DNA of 64,000 nucleotides from Sphingomonas sp. PP-CC-1A-547 (GTDB lineage: Bacteria; Pseudomonadota; Alphaproteobacteria; Sphingomonadales; Sphingomonadaceae). The DNA lies in contig NZ_RAPZ01000011.1 of NCBI RefSeq assembly GCF_003610375.1, positions 248,001 through 312,000 of the forward strand, read 5' to 3'. The notes below the pieces were generated by a model, which made no database searches, was not told where the DNA came from, and saw nothing but the letters and a program-made list of their open reading frames with translations. Positions 45,282 to 51,804 of the stretch are shown piece by piece (positions within the stretch are counted from its first letter, which is position 1; each line of letters starts with the position of its first letter). The position numbers and the translations under genes were made by a program.

Positions 45282-46370
45282 CTATTTAACCTTTTTGCGG
45301 GCAGATTTCAAATGAGCTGTTGATCGCAGTGTGGCGCCGGTGCTCACCTTCTTGCCTAAGCGGCAACTGGCGTCCCACCTTCCGTGGCCGTATCCTTTTG
45401 CAATTTCCTGCATATCGGTCGGTATAACAACCGCGCATTTGTCGATCGCCCCGGCTACAGGCTTTGCCGACACGGTCGCATTTTTGAGGTGGGACAGTGG
45501 CTTTCCCTCGACCGCGAGGGGATAGATAGCGAGTGCCGAAAACGCGAGAGGGCCGACGGTCCGAAGAACCGCCGTCCAAGGCGAGTTACGTATCAGTTCT
45601 AGCTCGACGTCGGCTTCGTCAATGCCGAGCTCAAATATTCCATCGCCCTTGTTGAGCGGGCTATTCGTGATCCCCGCCTCGTGGATGATGGCCAACGAAT
45701 TGAACCAGATGCCGATTGTCGCCTGGTCCGTGGTCGTAAACTTTTCCTTCTCCGACGGGAACGACGCGACGTAAATATCGTCGTAAGTAAAGCTCCCGTA
45801 GGCCGCAAGGTAGACTTCCTCGCGACTCAAGGCCTCTATTAAATGAAATGCAGTAGGCGCATGCAGGCTTTTATTTAGCGTATTGCTAAACCGGCGACGT
45901 GTAACCGTCCTCTTCCACGTTATCTCTCTACCCCAAGTGTCGTAATGGTTTTCCCCATCTTCAACAGTGACCTTTTTAATCACTCCGGGGGCAGTAGAAA
46001 ATTCACCAATTGCAACCTCTCCATCAAGGCCCTTGCCCAAGGGAACGACAATGAGGTCGCCTTCCTTTGCGACCATCAACAAGTTGCGGAGAAATCGCAG
46101 GCGCTTGGTGTCTTGTGAAACTGGACGTTTCTTAATCTTCGAACCTGACGATTGCAGAACACGATCTGCGGTTATAATCCGCCGAAGATCATCGGCAGAC
46201 CATTCCGCAGGATCTCCGGACAGTTCGTCGAGTCCGCGAATGTCAAGGAATGCGGTCTTTCGCTCCACGATTTCCTTATTAAGCCGATATGTTCGTCCGG
46301 GGAAAAGTTTGAACACGCGGTGATCATCAGGAAGAACGTATGCATCCAGTTTAATTTCTAGGTCGGACAT
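45282..46370 (-). CDS. Island protein with possible PUA/EVE-like sensor module
   Basis: The 362-residue soluble protein has a middle region, GDLIVVPLGKG, VAIGEFSTAPG, then ITWKRTVTRRRFSNTLNKSL. This order recalls the N-terminal module of Mrr-type restriction proteins (GD-hydrophobic-P, IG-x-V, W-x-R-x-(I/V)-x-R-x-x-F). That would make it a candidate sensor of DNA or nucleotides, but the likeness is my impression, not a search result. The last 100 residues have one hydrophobic stretch and two pairs of cysteines. Start at 46370 follows GGGGAAAAC. No nuclease motif is visible. Confidence 0.7.
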   Translation of the reverse strand: MSDLEIKLDAYVLPDDHRVFKLFPGRTYRLNKEIVERKTAFLDIRGLDELSGDPAEWSADDLRRIITADRVLQSSGSKIKKRPVSQDTKRLRFLRNLLMVAKEGDLIVVPLGKGLDGEVAIGEFSTAPGVIKKVTVEDGENHYDTWGREITWKRTVTRRRFSNTLNKSLHAPTAFHLIEALSREEVYLAAYGSFTYDDIYVASFPSEKEKFTTTDQATIGIWFNSLAIIHEAGITNSPLNKGDGIFELGIDEADVELELIRNSPWTAVLRTVGPLAFSALAIYPLAVEGKPLSHLKNATVSAKPVAGAIDKCAVVIPTDMQEIAKGYGHGRWDASCRLGKKVSTGATLRSTAHLKSARKKVK

Positions 46371-46447
46371 GTTTTCCCCGGTAGATCGATCTAGTAGCAC
46401 TACCTAAGGCCTTAACACCCTAGATTAATTAAGATCATCGTTAATGT

Positions 46448-46909
46448 TTAGTCTGTAAAGCACCCAATAAAGAAGCCATCAATCGCCTCTAGTTTACCTC
46501 GCCACAAGAAACTAGTTTTAGTAGGCATGGGCCTTTGCCCCGGCGCATGAAACCTAGCATCTTTGAGGTGTACGAAGCCAGTTGGCTTGGGCTTCCAGTC
46601 GTCAGCGGCGTCGGAGGGCTTGTCGTAAATATACGGACCAAGTTCTCCAAAATCATCAGCCATCGTGGCAAACAGATCGCCGGCTTGCCCTGAGCTTTCT
46701 GTGAGAAATCGCTTAAGTTCTTTGAAATAGGTCTTGCCGCTTATCAAAAGTCCGGAAACGACTGATCCGCCAACCGTGAGGGTTAGACCGATCTCCACGC
46801 CGTCGTTCGTATAGGTCTCAATTATTGATCGCAGAAACCAGTCGGTCGTGTCCGGATGGCCATCATCGATCTGGGCCGGTTTGTTCGATGCATCAGTCTC
46901 TTCAGACAT
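46448..46909 (-). CDS. GvpU-like protein
   Basis: The 153-residue protein resembles the gas vesicle accessory protein GvpU family: GVEIGLTLTVGGSVVSGLLISGKTYF near the start and FVHLKDARF...LWRGKLEAIDGFFIG near the end. It is otherwise acidic and soluble. No gas vesicle structural gene is nearby, so a role in flotation is unlikely; GvpU-like proteins are widespread outside gas vesicle loci and may be general scaffold or sensor parts. Start at 46909 follows AGGAAAC. It heads the cargo operon. Confidence 0.72.
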   Translation of the reverse strand: MSEETDASNKPAQIDDGHPDTTDWFLRSIIETYTNDGVEIGLTLTVGGSVVSGLLISGKTYFKELKRFLTESSGQAGDLFATMADDFGELGPYIYDKPSDAADDWKPKPTGFVHLKDARFHAPGQRPMPTKTSFLWRGKLEAIDGFFIGCFTD

Positions 46910-47846
46910 CGCCGTTTCCTCTCTCCGCGCCATCGCCGTTCAACAACGCTTCGTCGCACGATCTTGGTTGTAGCCGCAATCTACGAAAGCACTAGCGGGC
47001 ATCCCCCATGCGGGAAAACCATAATATCGCTAACCTGTCCCCATTTAGCGACTTAACCATCTGATCTTACTGGCTTCTTTTATTAGGTCAGAACCCTAAT
47101 CCCACCATAATCTCTACCGCTAAAAACCCTAATCTCTTTGATATTCCACGGTTTTTTATGGGTCTTTGGTTACATAGAAAAACTATAATCTGGTTATAAC
47201 GATATTAGGTTTGAGATTACTCTGAAACCCGCAGAAAACTGCGGATGTTATGGATATTATGTTTTTCCCGCGTGCTGCTTTATATTCTGCGAGCCGCTTC
47301 CCGGTTTCCCGTCTCGGGTCCTGAATGCCGCTCGATCGTCGCAAAGGAATGCTCGTCAAGCTCGCTGTCGACGTCGTTCGCGAAGCTATGCAAGCGTCCA
47401 GCGGCGCGCGAGGGGCCGCCCCGGCCGTCAGGTTGGCCCTGCGGATCCCGCTGCCGCACTGCCCCGAGCGTTAGCCTCGTAAAATGTTCTGGGAATCGGC
47501 CGGACAGGACCATGTCATCGGCGGAGAGCAGGGCATGAACGCCGCGTACAACGGCACCCTATTACAGTTCGGGCAAGCTGGGGCGCTGCCCGGAGTGACA
47601 TCAAAGTAGGCTCAGACGTGAGCCGCGCACTGTGCCACTTTTTGTGCCCCTGGCTGTGCCATGAGGCGATAGCTGTCGAGATCCTGCCTAACCGGACAAA
47701 TCTAGCTGGGGCAGGGGCCTGTCGCCTAGAAAGCGGATCGTAGCGGGAACAGACTGTGCCCCCTATTGTGCCCACGCGAACCGTAGCTAGCCGCGCGTTT
47801 CGCGTGTTTGAATGAGGCCGAAAACCTCAGGAAATGGCGGAAAAGC
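46910..47846. other. Right-end region of the island without a clear gene
   Basis: About 0.9 kb. 47040-47280 is strongly AT-rich, with a repeated aaccctaatc (47092 and 47125) and other taatctct words, and may hold promoters or protein-binding sites. 47280-47620 is GC-rich again, with no ORF I can assign. 47631-47772 holds the right TGTGCC cluster. Confidence 0.5.
47631..47772 (+). promoter_or_regulatory. TGTGCC cluster, right end (possible integrase arm sites)
   Basis: TGTGCC occurs at 47631, 47643, 47655, 47755 and 47767, with exact 12-bp spacing within each group. Orientation is the same as in the left cluster. On the minus strand part of it would encode a peptide like the int C-terminus (MAQPGAQKVAQ), so it could alternatively be a remnant of an integrase 3' end. 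Confidence 0.5.
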
Positions 47847-47894
47847 TGGTGCCCCCGGCGAGATTTGAACACGCGGCCTACGGTTTAGGAAACC
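47837..47894 (-). repeat. Right attachment site within tRNA-Arg
   Basis: This is the second copy of the 58-bp direct repeat. It covers tRNA-Arg(CCT) from about nucleotide 30 through the CCA end plus 10 bp, so integration here leaves the tRNA intact. Confidence 0.92.
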
Positions 47895-47923
47895 GTCGCT
47901 CTATCCGGCTGAGCTACGGGGGC
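47847..47923 (-). tRNA. tRNA-Arg (anticodon CCT)
   Basis: The reverse strand gives a complete 77-nt cloverleaf, GCCCCCGTAGCTCAGCCGG at the 5' end, closing with CGGGGGC, A and CCA. The loop TTCCTAA places CCT as anticodon, reading AGG arginine codons. The T-stem (GCGTG/CTCGC) has a T-T mismatch at 52-62, and the T-loop reads TTCAAAT. The same bases occur in the left att copy. Confidence 0.95.
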
Positions 47924-48052
47924 ATTGGCGGGCGCAATACGCCGGTCGGGTGGGACGATCAAGCGCGGGGCTAGCGTCCGGTCGTGCGCGGTAACGTTCG
48001 AGCCACGACGATAATCTCGATATTACGAACCCTATGCGGGGTTCGATCAAGG

Positions 48053-48085
48053 GGCGACGGGTATCGCTTACGATGCCCCGTCGCC
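48053..48085 (-). terminator. Stem-loop downstream of the SWIB gene
   Basis: A 9-bp stem (ggcgacggg / cccgtcgcc) with further pairing inside (atcg/cgat) lies about 20 nt after the SWIB gene stop. No T-run follows. Confidence 0.5.
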
Positions 48086-48107
48086 GCTTGCCGTGCAGTG
48101 CGGGCGG

Positions 48108-48368
48108 TTAGGCCTTGACGTGCTGCGAGATGTACTTGTTCATCTCGAACATCGTGCACTTGTCACGCCCGAAGACCTTCTTCAGCTTCTCGTCAGCCAG
48201 AATCTCGCGCTTGTTCTCGGGGTTCTGCAAATTGTGGGCCTTGATGTAGACCCACACCTTGCTGATCACTTCGCTGCGCGGGAGCTTGTCGTTGCCGACG
48301 ATCTCGCCGAGCTCGGGAGAGGGCTGGACGGGGGCGTGGATGCCGCCGGTCTTGGGAGCTGTAGCCAT
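48108..48368 (-). CDS. SWIB/MDM2 domain protein
   Basis: The 86-residue protein is a single SWIB domain: LPRSEVISKVWVYIKAHNLQNPENKREI, then DEKLKKVFGRDKCTMFEMNKYISQHV. In eukaryotes the fold is part of chromatin remodelling complexes; in bacteria small SWIB proteins occur in Chlamydia and alphaproteobacteria, sometimes fused to topoisomerase I, and may bind DNA or proteins. The start at 48368 follows AGGAAGGA. A DUF2945 gene lies about 50 bp upstream on the same strand. Confidence 0.93.
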   Translation of the reverse strand: MATAPKTGGIHAPVQPSPELGEIVGNDKLPRSEVISKVWVYIKAHNLQNPENKREILADEKLKKVFGRDKCTMFEMNKYISQHVKA

Positions 48369-48415
48369 AAGCATTCCTTCCTGTTGCGCGCGTGCGTTGG
48401 GCACTGCGCGCGTGG

Positions 48416-48619
48416 TCACGCCTTGGTGAGCGCGTCCGCCTTGTGCGCTGCCTTGCCGCCCTTGTCACTCCTTACGATGAACTGCGGCTCCTCCTTGGAC
48501 GCCTTGACGGTGTGGCTCTTGATCTTCGTATCGGTGGTCTGCTTCTTCTCGACCGTGCCGTGCGCTTCGCCGCCGTGCGATTTCCAGGTGACCTCGTCGC
48601 CCTTCTTCGGATCCTTCAT
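48416..48619 (-). CDS. DUF2945 (HVA1-type) small protein
   Basis: The 67-residue soluble basic protein has the DUF2945 pattern: [22 protein letters not shown] and [23 protein letters not shown]. The fold is thought to be Tudor/SH3-like and the role is unknown. The start follows AAGGAGATGG. It is divergent from the class III alcohol dehydrogenase gene. Confidence 0.88.
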   Translation of the reverse strand: MKDPKKGDEVTWKSHGGEAHGTVEKKQTTDTKIKSHTVKASKEEPQFIVRSDKGGKAAHKADALTKA

Positions 48620-48738
48620 TGCGCCATCTCCTTGATTTGAAAGGATCAAGCGCGGCAACGCGGCATTGGTTGCATTGCCTATGGGTTGCAGACGCAGGGC
48701 ACGGGGGCCATCAGGGCGGCAATCAAGGAGACCCACCC

Positions 48739-49845
48739 ATGAAGACCCGCGCCGCCGTAGCCTTCGAGGCAAAAAAACCGCTCGAGATCGTCGAACTCGA
48801 TCTCGAAGGACCGAAATTCGGCGAAGTCCTCGTCGAAATCATGGCGACGGGCATCTGCCATACCGACGCGTACACGCTCGACGGGCTTGATTCGGAAGGG
48901 TTGTTTCCGAGCGTGCTGGGTCATGAGGGCGCCGGCATCGTCCGCGAAGTGGGCGCGGGCGTGACCAGCGTCGCGGTCGGCGATCACGTCATCCCGCTCT
49001 ACACCCCCGAATGCCGCCAGTGTAAGTCGTGCCTCAGCCAGAAGACGAACCTGTGCACCGCGATCCGCGCGACGCAGGGCAAGGGGCTGATGCCCGACGG
49101 CACGACGCGGTTCAGCTACAAGGGCCAGCCGATCTTCCATTACATGGGCTGCTCGACCTTCTCGAATTTTACGGTGTTGCCGGAGATCGCGGTGGCGAAG
49201 ATCCGCGAGGACGCGCCGTTCGATACCTCGTGCTATGTCGGTTGCGGCGTGACGACCGGGGTCGGCGCGGTGGTGCATACGGCGAAGGTCCAGCCGGGCG
49301 ACACGGTGGTCGTGTTCGGGCTTGGCGGGATCGGGCTGAACGTGATCCAGGGCGCGCGGCTTGCCGGCGCGGGGATGATCGTCGGCGTCGACATCAACCC
49401 CGATCGCGAGGAATGGGGGCGTCGCTTTGGCATGACCCACTTCGCCAACCCGAAGGATGTGGGCGACATCGTCCAGCACATCGTCGCGCTGACCGATGGC
49501 GGTGCGGACTATACGTTCGACGCGACCGGCAACACGACCGTGATGCGGCAAGCGCTGGAGGCATGCCATCGCGGCTGGGGCACCTCGATCGTGATCGGCG
49601 TGGCCGAGGCGGGCAAGGAAATTTCGACGCGGCCGTTCCAGCTCGTCACCGGGCGCAACTGGCGCGGGACCGCGTTCGGCGGCGCGCGCGGGCGGACCGA
49701 TACGCCGAAGATCGTCGACTGGTACATGAACGGGATGATCGAGATCGACCCGATGATCACGCACCGCTTGACGCTCGACGAGATCAACAAGGGCTTCGAC
49801 CTGATGCACGCCGGCGAGAGCATCCGCTCCGTCGTGATCTACTGA
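48739..49845 (+). CDS. frmA: S-(hydroxymethyl)glutathione dehydrogenase (class III alcohol dehydrogenase)
   Basis: The 368-residue zinc enzyme oxidises the formaldehyde-glutathione adduct to S-formylglutathione with NAD. The catalytic zinc ligands are in GICHTD and GHEGAG plus a later Cys (YVGCGVTTG). The structural zinc lobe is [15 protein letters not shown], and the coenzyme site is [10 protein letters not shown]. The start follows AAGGAG. With fghA downstream it forms the glutathione-dependent formaldehyde detoxification pathway, and the intervening VOC gene is probably co-transcribed. Confidence 0.96.
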   Translation: MKTRAAVAFEAKKPLEIVELDLEGPKFGEVLVEIMATGICHTDAYTLDGLDSEGLFPSVLGHEGAGIVREVGAGVTSVAVGDHVIPLYTPECRQCKSCLSQKTNLCTAIRATQGKGLMPDGTTRFSYKGQPIFHYMGCSTFSNFTVLPEIAVAKIREDAPFDTSCYVGCGVTTGVGAVVHTAKVQPGDTVVVFGLGGIGLNVIQGARLAGAGMIVGVDINPDREEWGRRFGMTHFANPKDVGDIVQHIVALTDGGADYTFDATGNTTVMRQALEACHRGWGTSIVIGVAEAGKEISTRPFQLVTGRNWRGTAFGGARGRTDTPKIVDWYMNGMIEIDPMITHRLTLDEINKGFDLMHAGESIRSVVIY

Positions 49846-49855
49846 GGACGCGCGG

Positions 49856-50239
49856 ATGTTCAGCCATATCATGCTCGGCGCCGACGATATCGCCGCGTCG
49901 AAGACGTTCTACGACGCGGCTTTGGGCGCGCTCGGCGTGCCCCAGGGCGTCGTCGATGAATGGGGCCGGGTGGTCTACGCCCACGCCGGCGGCCGTTTCC
50001 TGCTGACGAAGCCGATCGACGGGCAGCCGGCGAGCCATGGCAACGGCAGCACGATGGGCTTCGTCGCCGCGTCGCCCGAGGCCGCCGATGCGTGGCACGC
50101 CGCGGGGCTCGCGAACGGCGGGACCGCGTGCGAGGACCCGCCCGGGATTCGCCAGGGTACCGCGGGTCGCACGCTGTATCTCGCCTATCTGCGAGATCCG
50201 GCGGGCAACAAGCTCTGCGCCGCGCATCGGGTCGCGTGA
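49856..50239 (+). CDS. VOC family protein
   Basis: The 127-residue glyoxalase/bleomycin-resistance-fold protein has paired beta-alpha-beta modules (MFSHIMLGADDIAASKTFYDAAL and a closing YLAYLRDPAGNKLCAAH). The His and Glu metal positions are not all clear. Neighbours suggest a role with glutathione adducts. Its TGA overlaps an ATG (TGATG) that begins a truncated copy of fghA. Confidence 0.9.
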   Translation: MFSHIMLGADDIAASKTFYDAALGALGVPQGVVDEWGRVVYAHAGGRFLLTKPIDGQPASHGNGSTMGFVAASPEAADAWHAAGLANGGTACEDPPGIRQGTAGRTLYLAYLRDPAGNKLCAAHRVA

Positions 50240-50319
50240 TGGAAACCGTTTCCACCAGCAAGGCGTATGGCGGCACGCAGGGCGTCTACCGCCACGCGTC
50301 GACCGCAGTTGCGACCTAA
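50239..50319 (+). pseudogene. Truncated 5' copy of fghA
   Basis: The 26-codon fragment METVSTSKAYGGTQGVYRHA... repeats the first ~23 codons of fghA at 50557, with only a few base differences in 70, then runs into unrelated sequence and stops. The overlap TGATG with the VOC gene suggests this was the original fghA start. Confidence 0.85.
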
Positions 50320-50332
50320 TGCCGCGATTTAA

Positions 50333-50557
50333 GTTTTTGCCAGTTGCGATGGGAGTGGGTGGACTAGCGGGCATGTCGCTGTCGATGAGTACCATTCGTT
50401 CCCGAGCACGCGCGATCAGAATGGAAAACCATTGCATATTTGCCTAACCCAAGACGCTCAGAACTTTTCAGAGTTTTCACGTGAGATCGACATTTTGATT
50501 CAAGAGCTGGAGGCGGTCCGCCTCATAGGCAAACGCAAGTTTGAAAGGTTGGGCTGA
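50333..50557 (+). pseudogene. Foreign gene 3' fragment between the two fghA starts
   Basis: A frame without a start codon encodes about 74 residues (including DEYHSFPSTRDQNGKPLH and FSREIDILIQELEAVRLIG) and ends TGA overlapping the intact fghA ATG (TGATG). Composition is AT-richer than the surroundings. It looks like the tail of another gene that preceded fghA in a different genomic context. An overlapping 42-codon frame (50319-50447) is also open. Confidence 0.5.
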
Positions 50558-51390
50558 TGGAAACCGTATCCACCAGCAAGGCGTATGGCGGCACGCAGGG
50601 CGTGTACCGCCACGCCTCGACCGCGACCGGCACCGACATGACCTTCGCGGTTTACGTGCCGCCGCATGACGAGGGCGCGCGGTTACCCGTGTTGTGGTTC
50701 CTGTCGGGGCTCACCTGCACGCACGCCAACGTCATGGACAAGGGCGAGTATCGCCGCGCGTGTGCCGACCTGGGCGTGATCCTGATCGCGCCGGATACCT
50801 CGCCACGCGGGGACGACGTGCCGGACGACGAAGCGTACGACTTCGGCAAGGGCGCAGGCTTCTACGTCGATGCGACTGAGCAGCCTTGGGCGAAGAATTT
50901 CCGGATGCGGACCTATGTCGAGGACGAACTGCCGGCGCTGATCGGCGCGGAATTTCCGATGGCGGATATGGCGCGGCAGGGGATCTTCGGACACTCGATG
51001 GGCGGTCATGGTGCGCTGACGATCGCGTTGCGCAATCCTGAGCGGTTCCGGAGCGTGTCGGCGTTCGCACCGATCGTGTCGCCGTTGCAGTGCCCCTGGG
51101 GTGACAAGGCGCTTGGCGGGTATCTCGGGCCGGACCGGACGGCGTGGCGGGCGTATGACGCGTGTGCGTTGATCGAAGATGGCGCGCGGGTGGAAGACAT
51201 CTTGGTAGACCAAGGCGATGCCGACGGCTTTCTGGTGGAGCAGTTGAGGCCTGAGTTGCTGGCAGCGGCTTGCAAGGCGGCGGGGATCGATCTGACGCTA
51301 CGGATGCAGCCGGGGTATGACCACAGCTACAACTTCATCTCGACCTTCATGGCGGATCATGTGGCGTGGCACGCCAAGCGCCTGAAGTAA
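50557..51390 (+). CDS. fghA: S-formylglutathione hydrolase
   Basis: The 277-residue alpha/beta-hydrolase (esterase D type) releases formate and glutathione from S-formylglutathione. Signatures are LSGLTCTHANVMDKGEYRR, the nucleophile elbow GHSMGGHGALT, the late Asp region DILVDQGDADGFL and the catalytic His in GYDHSYNFISTF. It completes the formaldehyde pathway begun by frmA. The full gene is preceded by a duplicate of its own start and a 0.25-kb insert. Confidence 0.96.
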   Translation: METVSTSKAYGGTQGVYRHASTATGTDMTFAVYVPPHDEGARLPVLWFLSGLTCTHANVMDKGEYRRACADLGVILIAPDTSPRGDDVPDDEAYDFGKGAGFYVDATEQPWAKNFRMRTYVEDELPALIGAEFPMADMARQGIFGHSMGGHGALTIALRNPERFRSVSAFAPIVSPLQCPWGDKALGGYLGPDRTAWRAYDACALIEDGARVEDILVDQGDADGFLVEQLRPELLAAACKAAGIDLTLRMQPGYDHSYNFISTFMADHVAWHAKRLK

Positions 51391-51432
51391 TCGTCTCTCC
51401 TCTCCGTTGAGGAGGGGCACCTGCTATCTTCC

Positions 51433-51534
51433 CCCCTCCCTGAAAGGGAGGGGCCGGGGGTGGGTAGGCTGCTTAGTATACACCGCGGCCGATCCAGACC
51501 GACCCACCCCCAACCCTTCCCTTTCAGGGAGGGG
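51433..51534 (+). repeat. Inverted repeat element (ccctccctgaaagggagg type)
   Basis: The left arm (ccctccctgaaagggagggg, then ccgggggtgggt) and right arm (acccacccccaaccctt, then ccctttcagggagggg) are near-perfect reverse complements around a short unique centre. Confidence 0.75.
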
Positions 51535-51665
51535 AGCAAGTCGGGGGCTAGCTCCTTCAAAGCAGTACGACTCCGTAGTCGTGCGGCACCTTGCCCCCAG
51601 GTTCTCTCGTGAAGGCGGAATCTTGGCTTGGGTCCCGCCCTCACGAGGAGACAGGGCGCCTTGAA

Positions 51666-51789
51666 ATCCTCCCCCGCAAGGGGGAGGTGGCTGGCTCTTG
51701 CCAGACGGAGGGGGAGGCACGCGCCCACCGCTGCTCCGTGTCCCCCCCTCCGTCACCTTCGGCGCCACCTCCCCCTGGCGGGGGAGGAT
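51666..51789 (+). repeat. MITE-like element, second copy
   Basis: About 124 bp with ends atcctcccccgc / gcgggggaggat. The first 52 bp are identical to the element at 26,415-26,545, with a different centre and a closely related right end. Confidence 0.8.
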
Positions 51790-51804
51790 CGTTTGCGACG
51801 TCGC

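Larger units (their letters stand above)
41617..47894. mobile_element. Integrative element in tRNA-Arg(CCT), unit length 6,220 bp
   Basis: A 58-bp perfect direct repeat exactly 6,220 bp apart bounds a segment with a tyrosine integrase, an excisionase-like gene, a divergent HTH gene and AT-richer cargo. The intact tRNA-Arg(CCT) is at the right end. No capsid, relaxase or replication gene is visible, so it is a small integrative island that may depend on helpers. The integrase lies at the end away from the intact tRNA. Confidence 0.92.
51391..51804. other. Repeat-filled gap between fghA and the receptor gene
   Basis: The 0.4-kb gap separates convergent genes and holds three tandem palindromic elements and no gene. 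The elements are at about 51,433-51,534, 51,610-51,655 and 51,666-51,789. Confidence 0.8.

Noticed and set aside
46448..46909. Gas vesicle cluster
   Set aside because: Only a GvpU-like gene is present; no structural gas vesicle gene.
47245..47538. 97-codon plus-strand and 77-codon minus-strand ORFs in the island's right end
   Set aside because: No ribosome binding site, domain or coherent composition; treated as non-coding.
51433..51789. Possible CRISPR array in the repeat-rich gap
   Set aside because: The repeats are palindromic, differ from each other and lack regular spacers; no cas gene is near.
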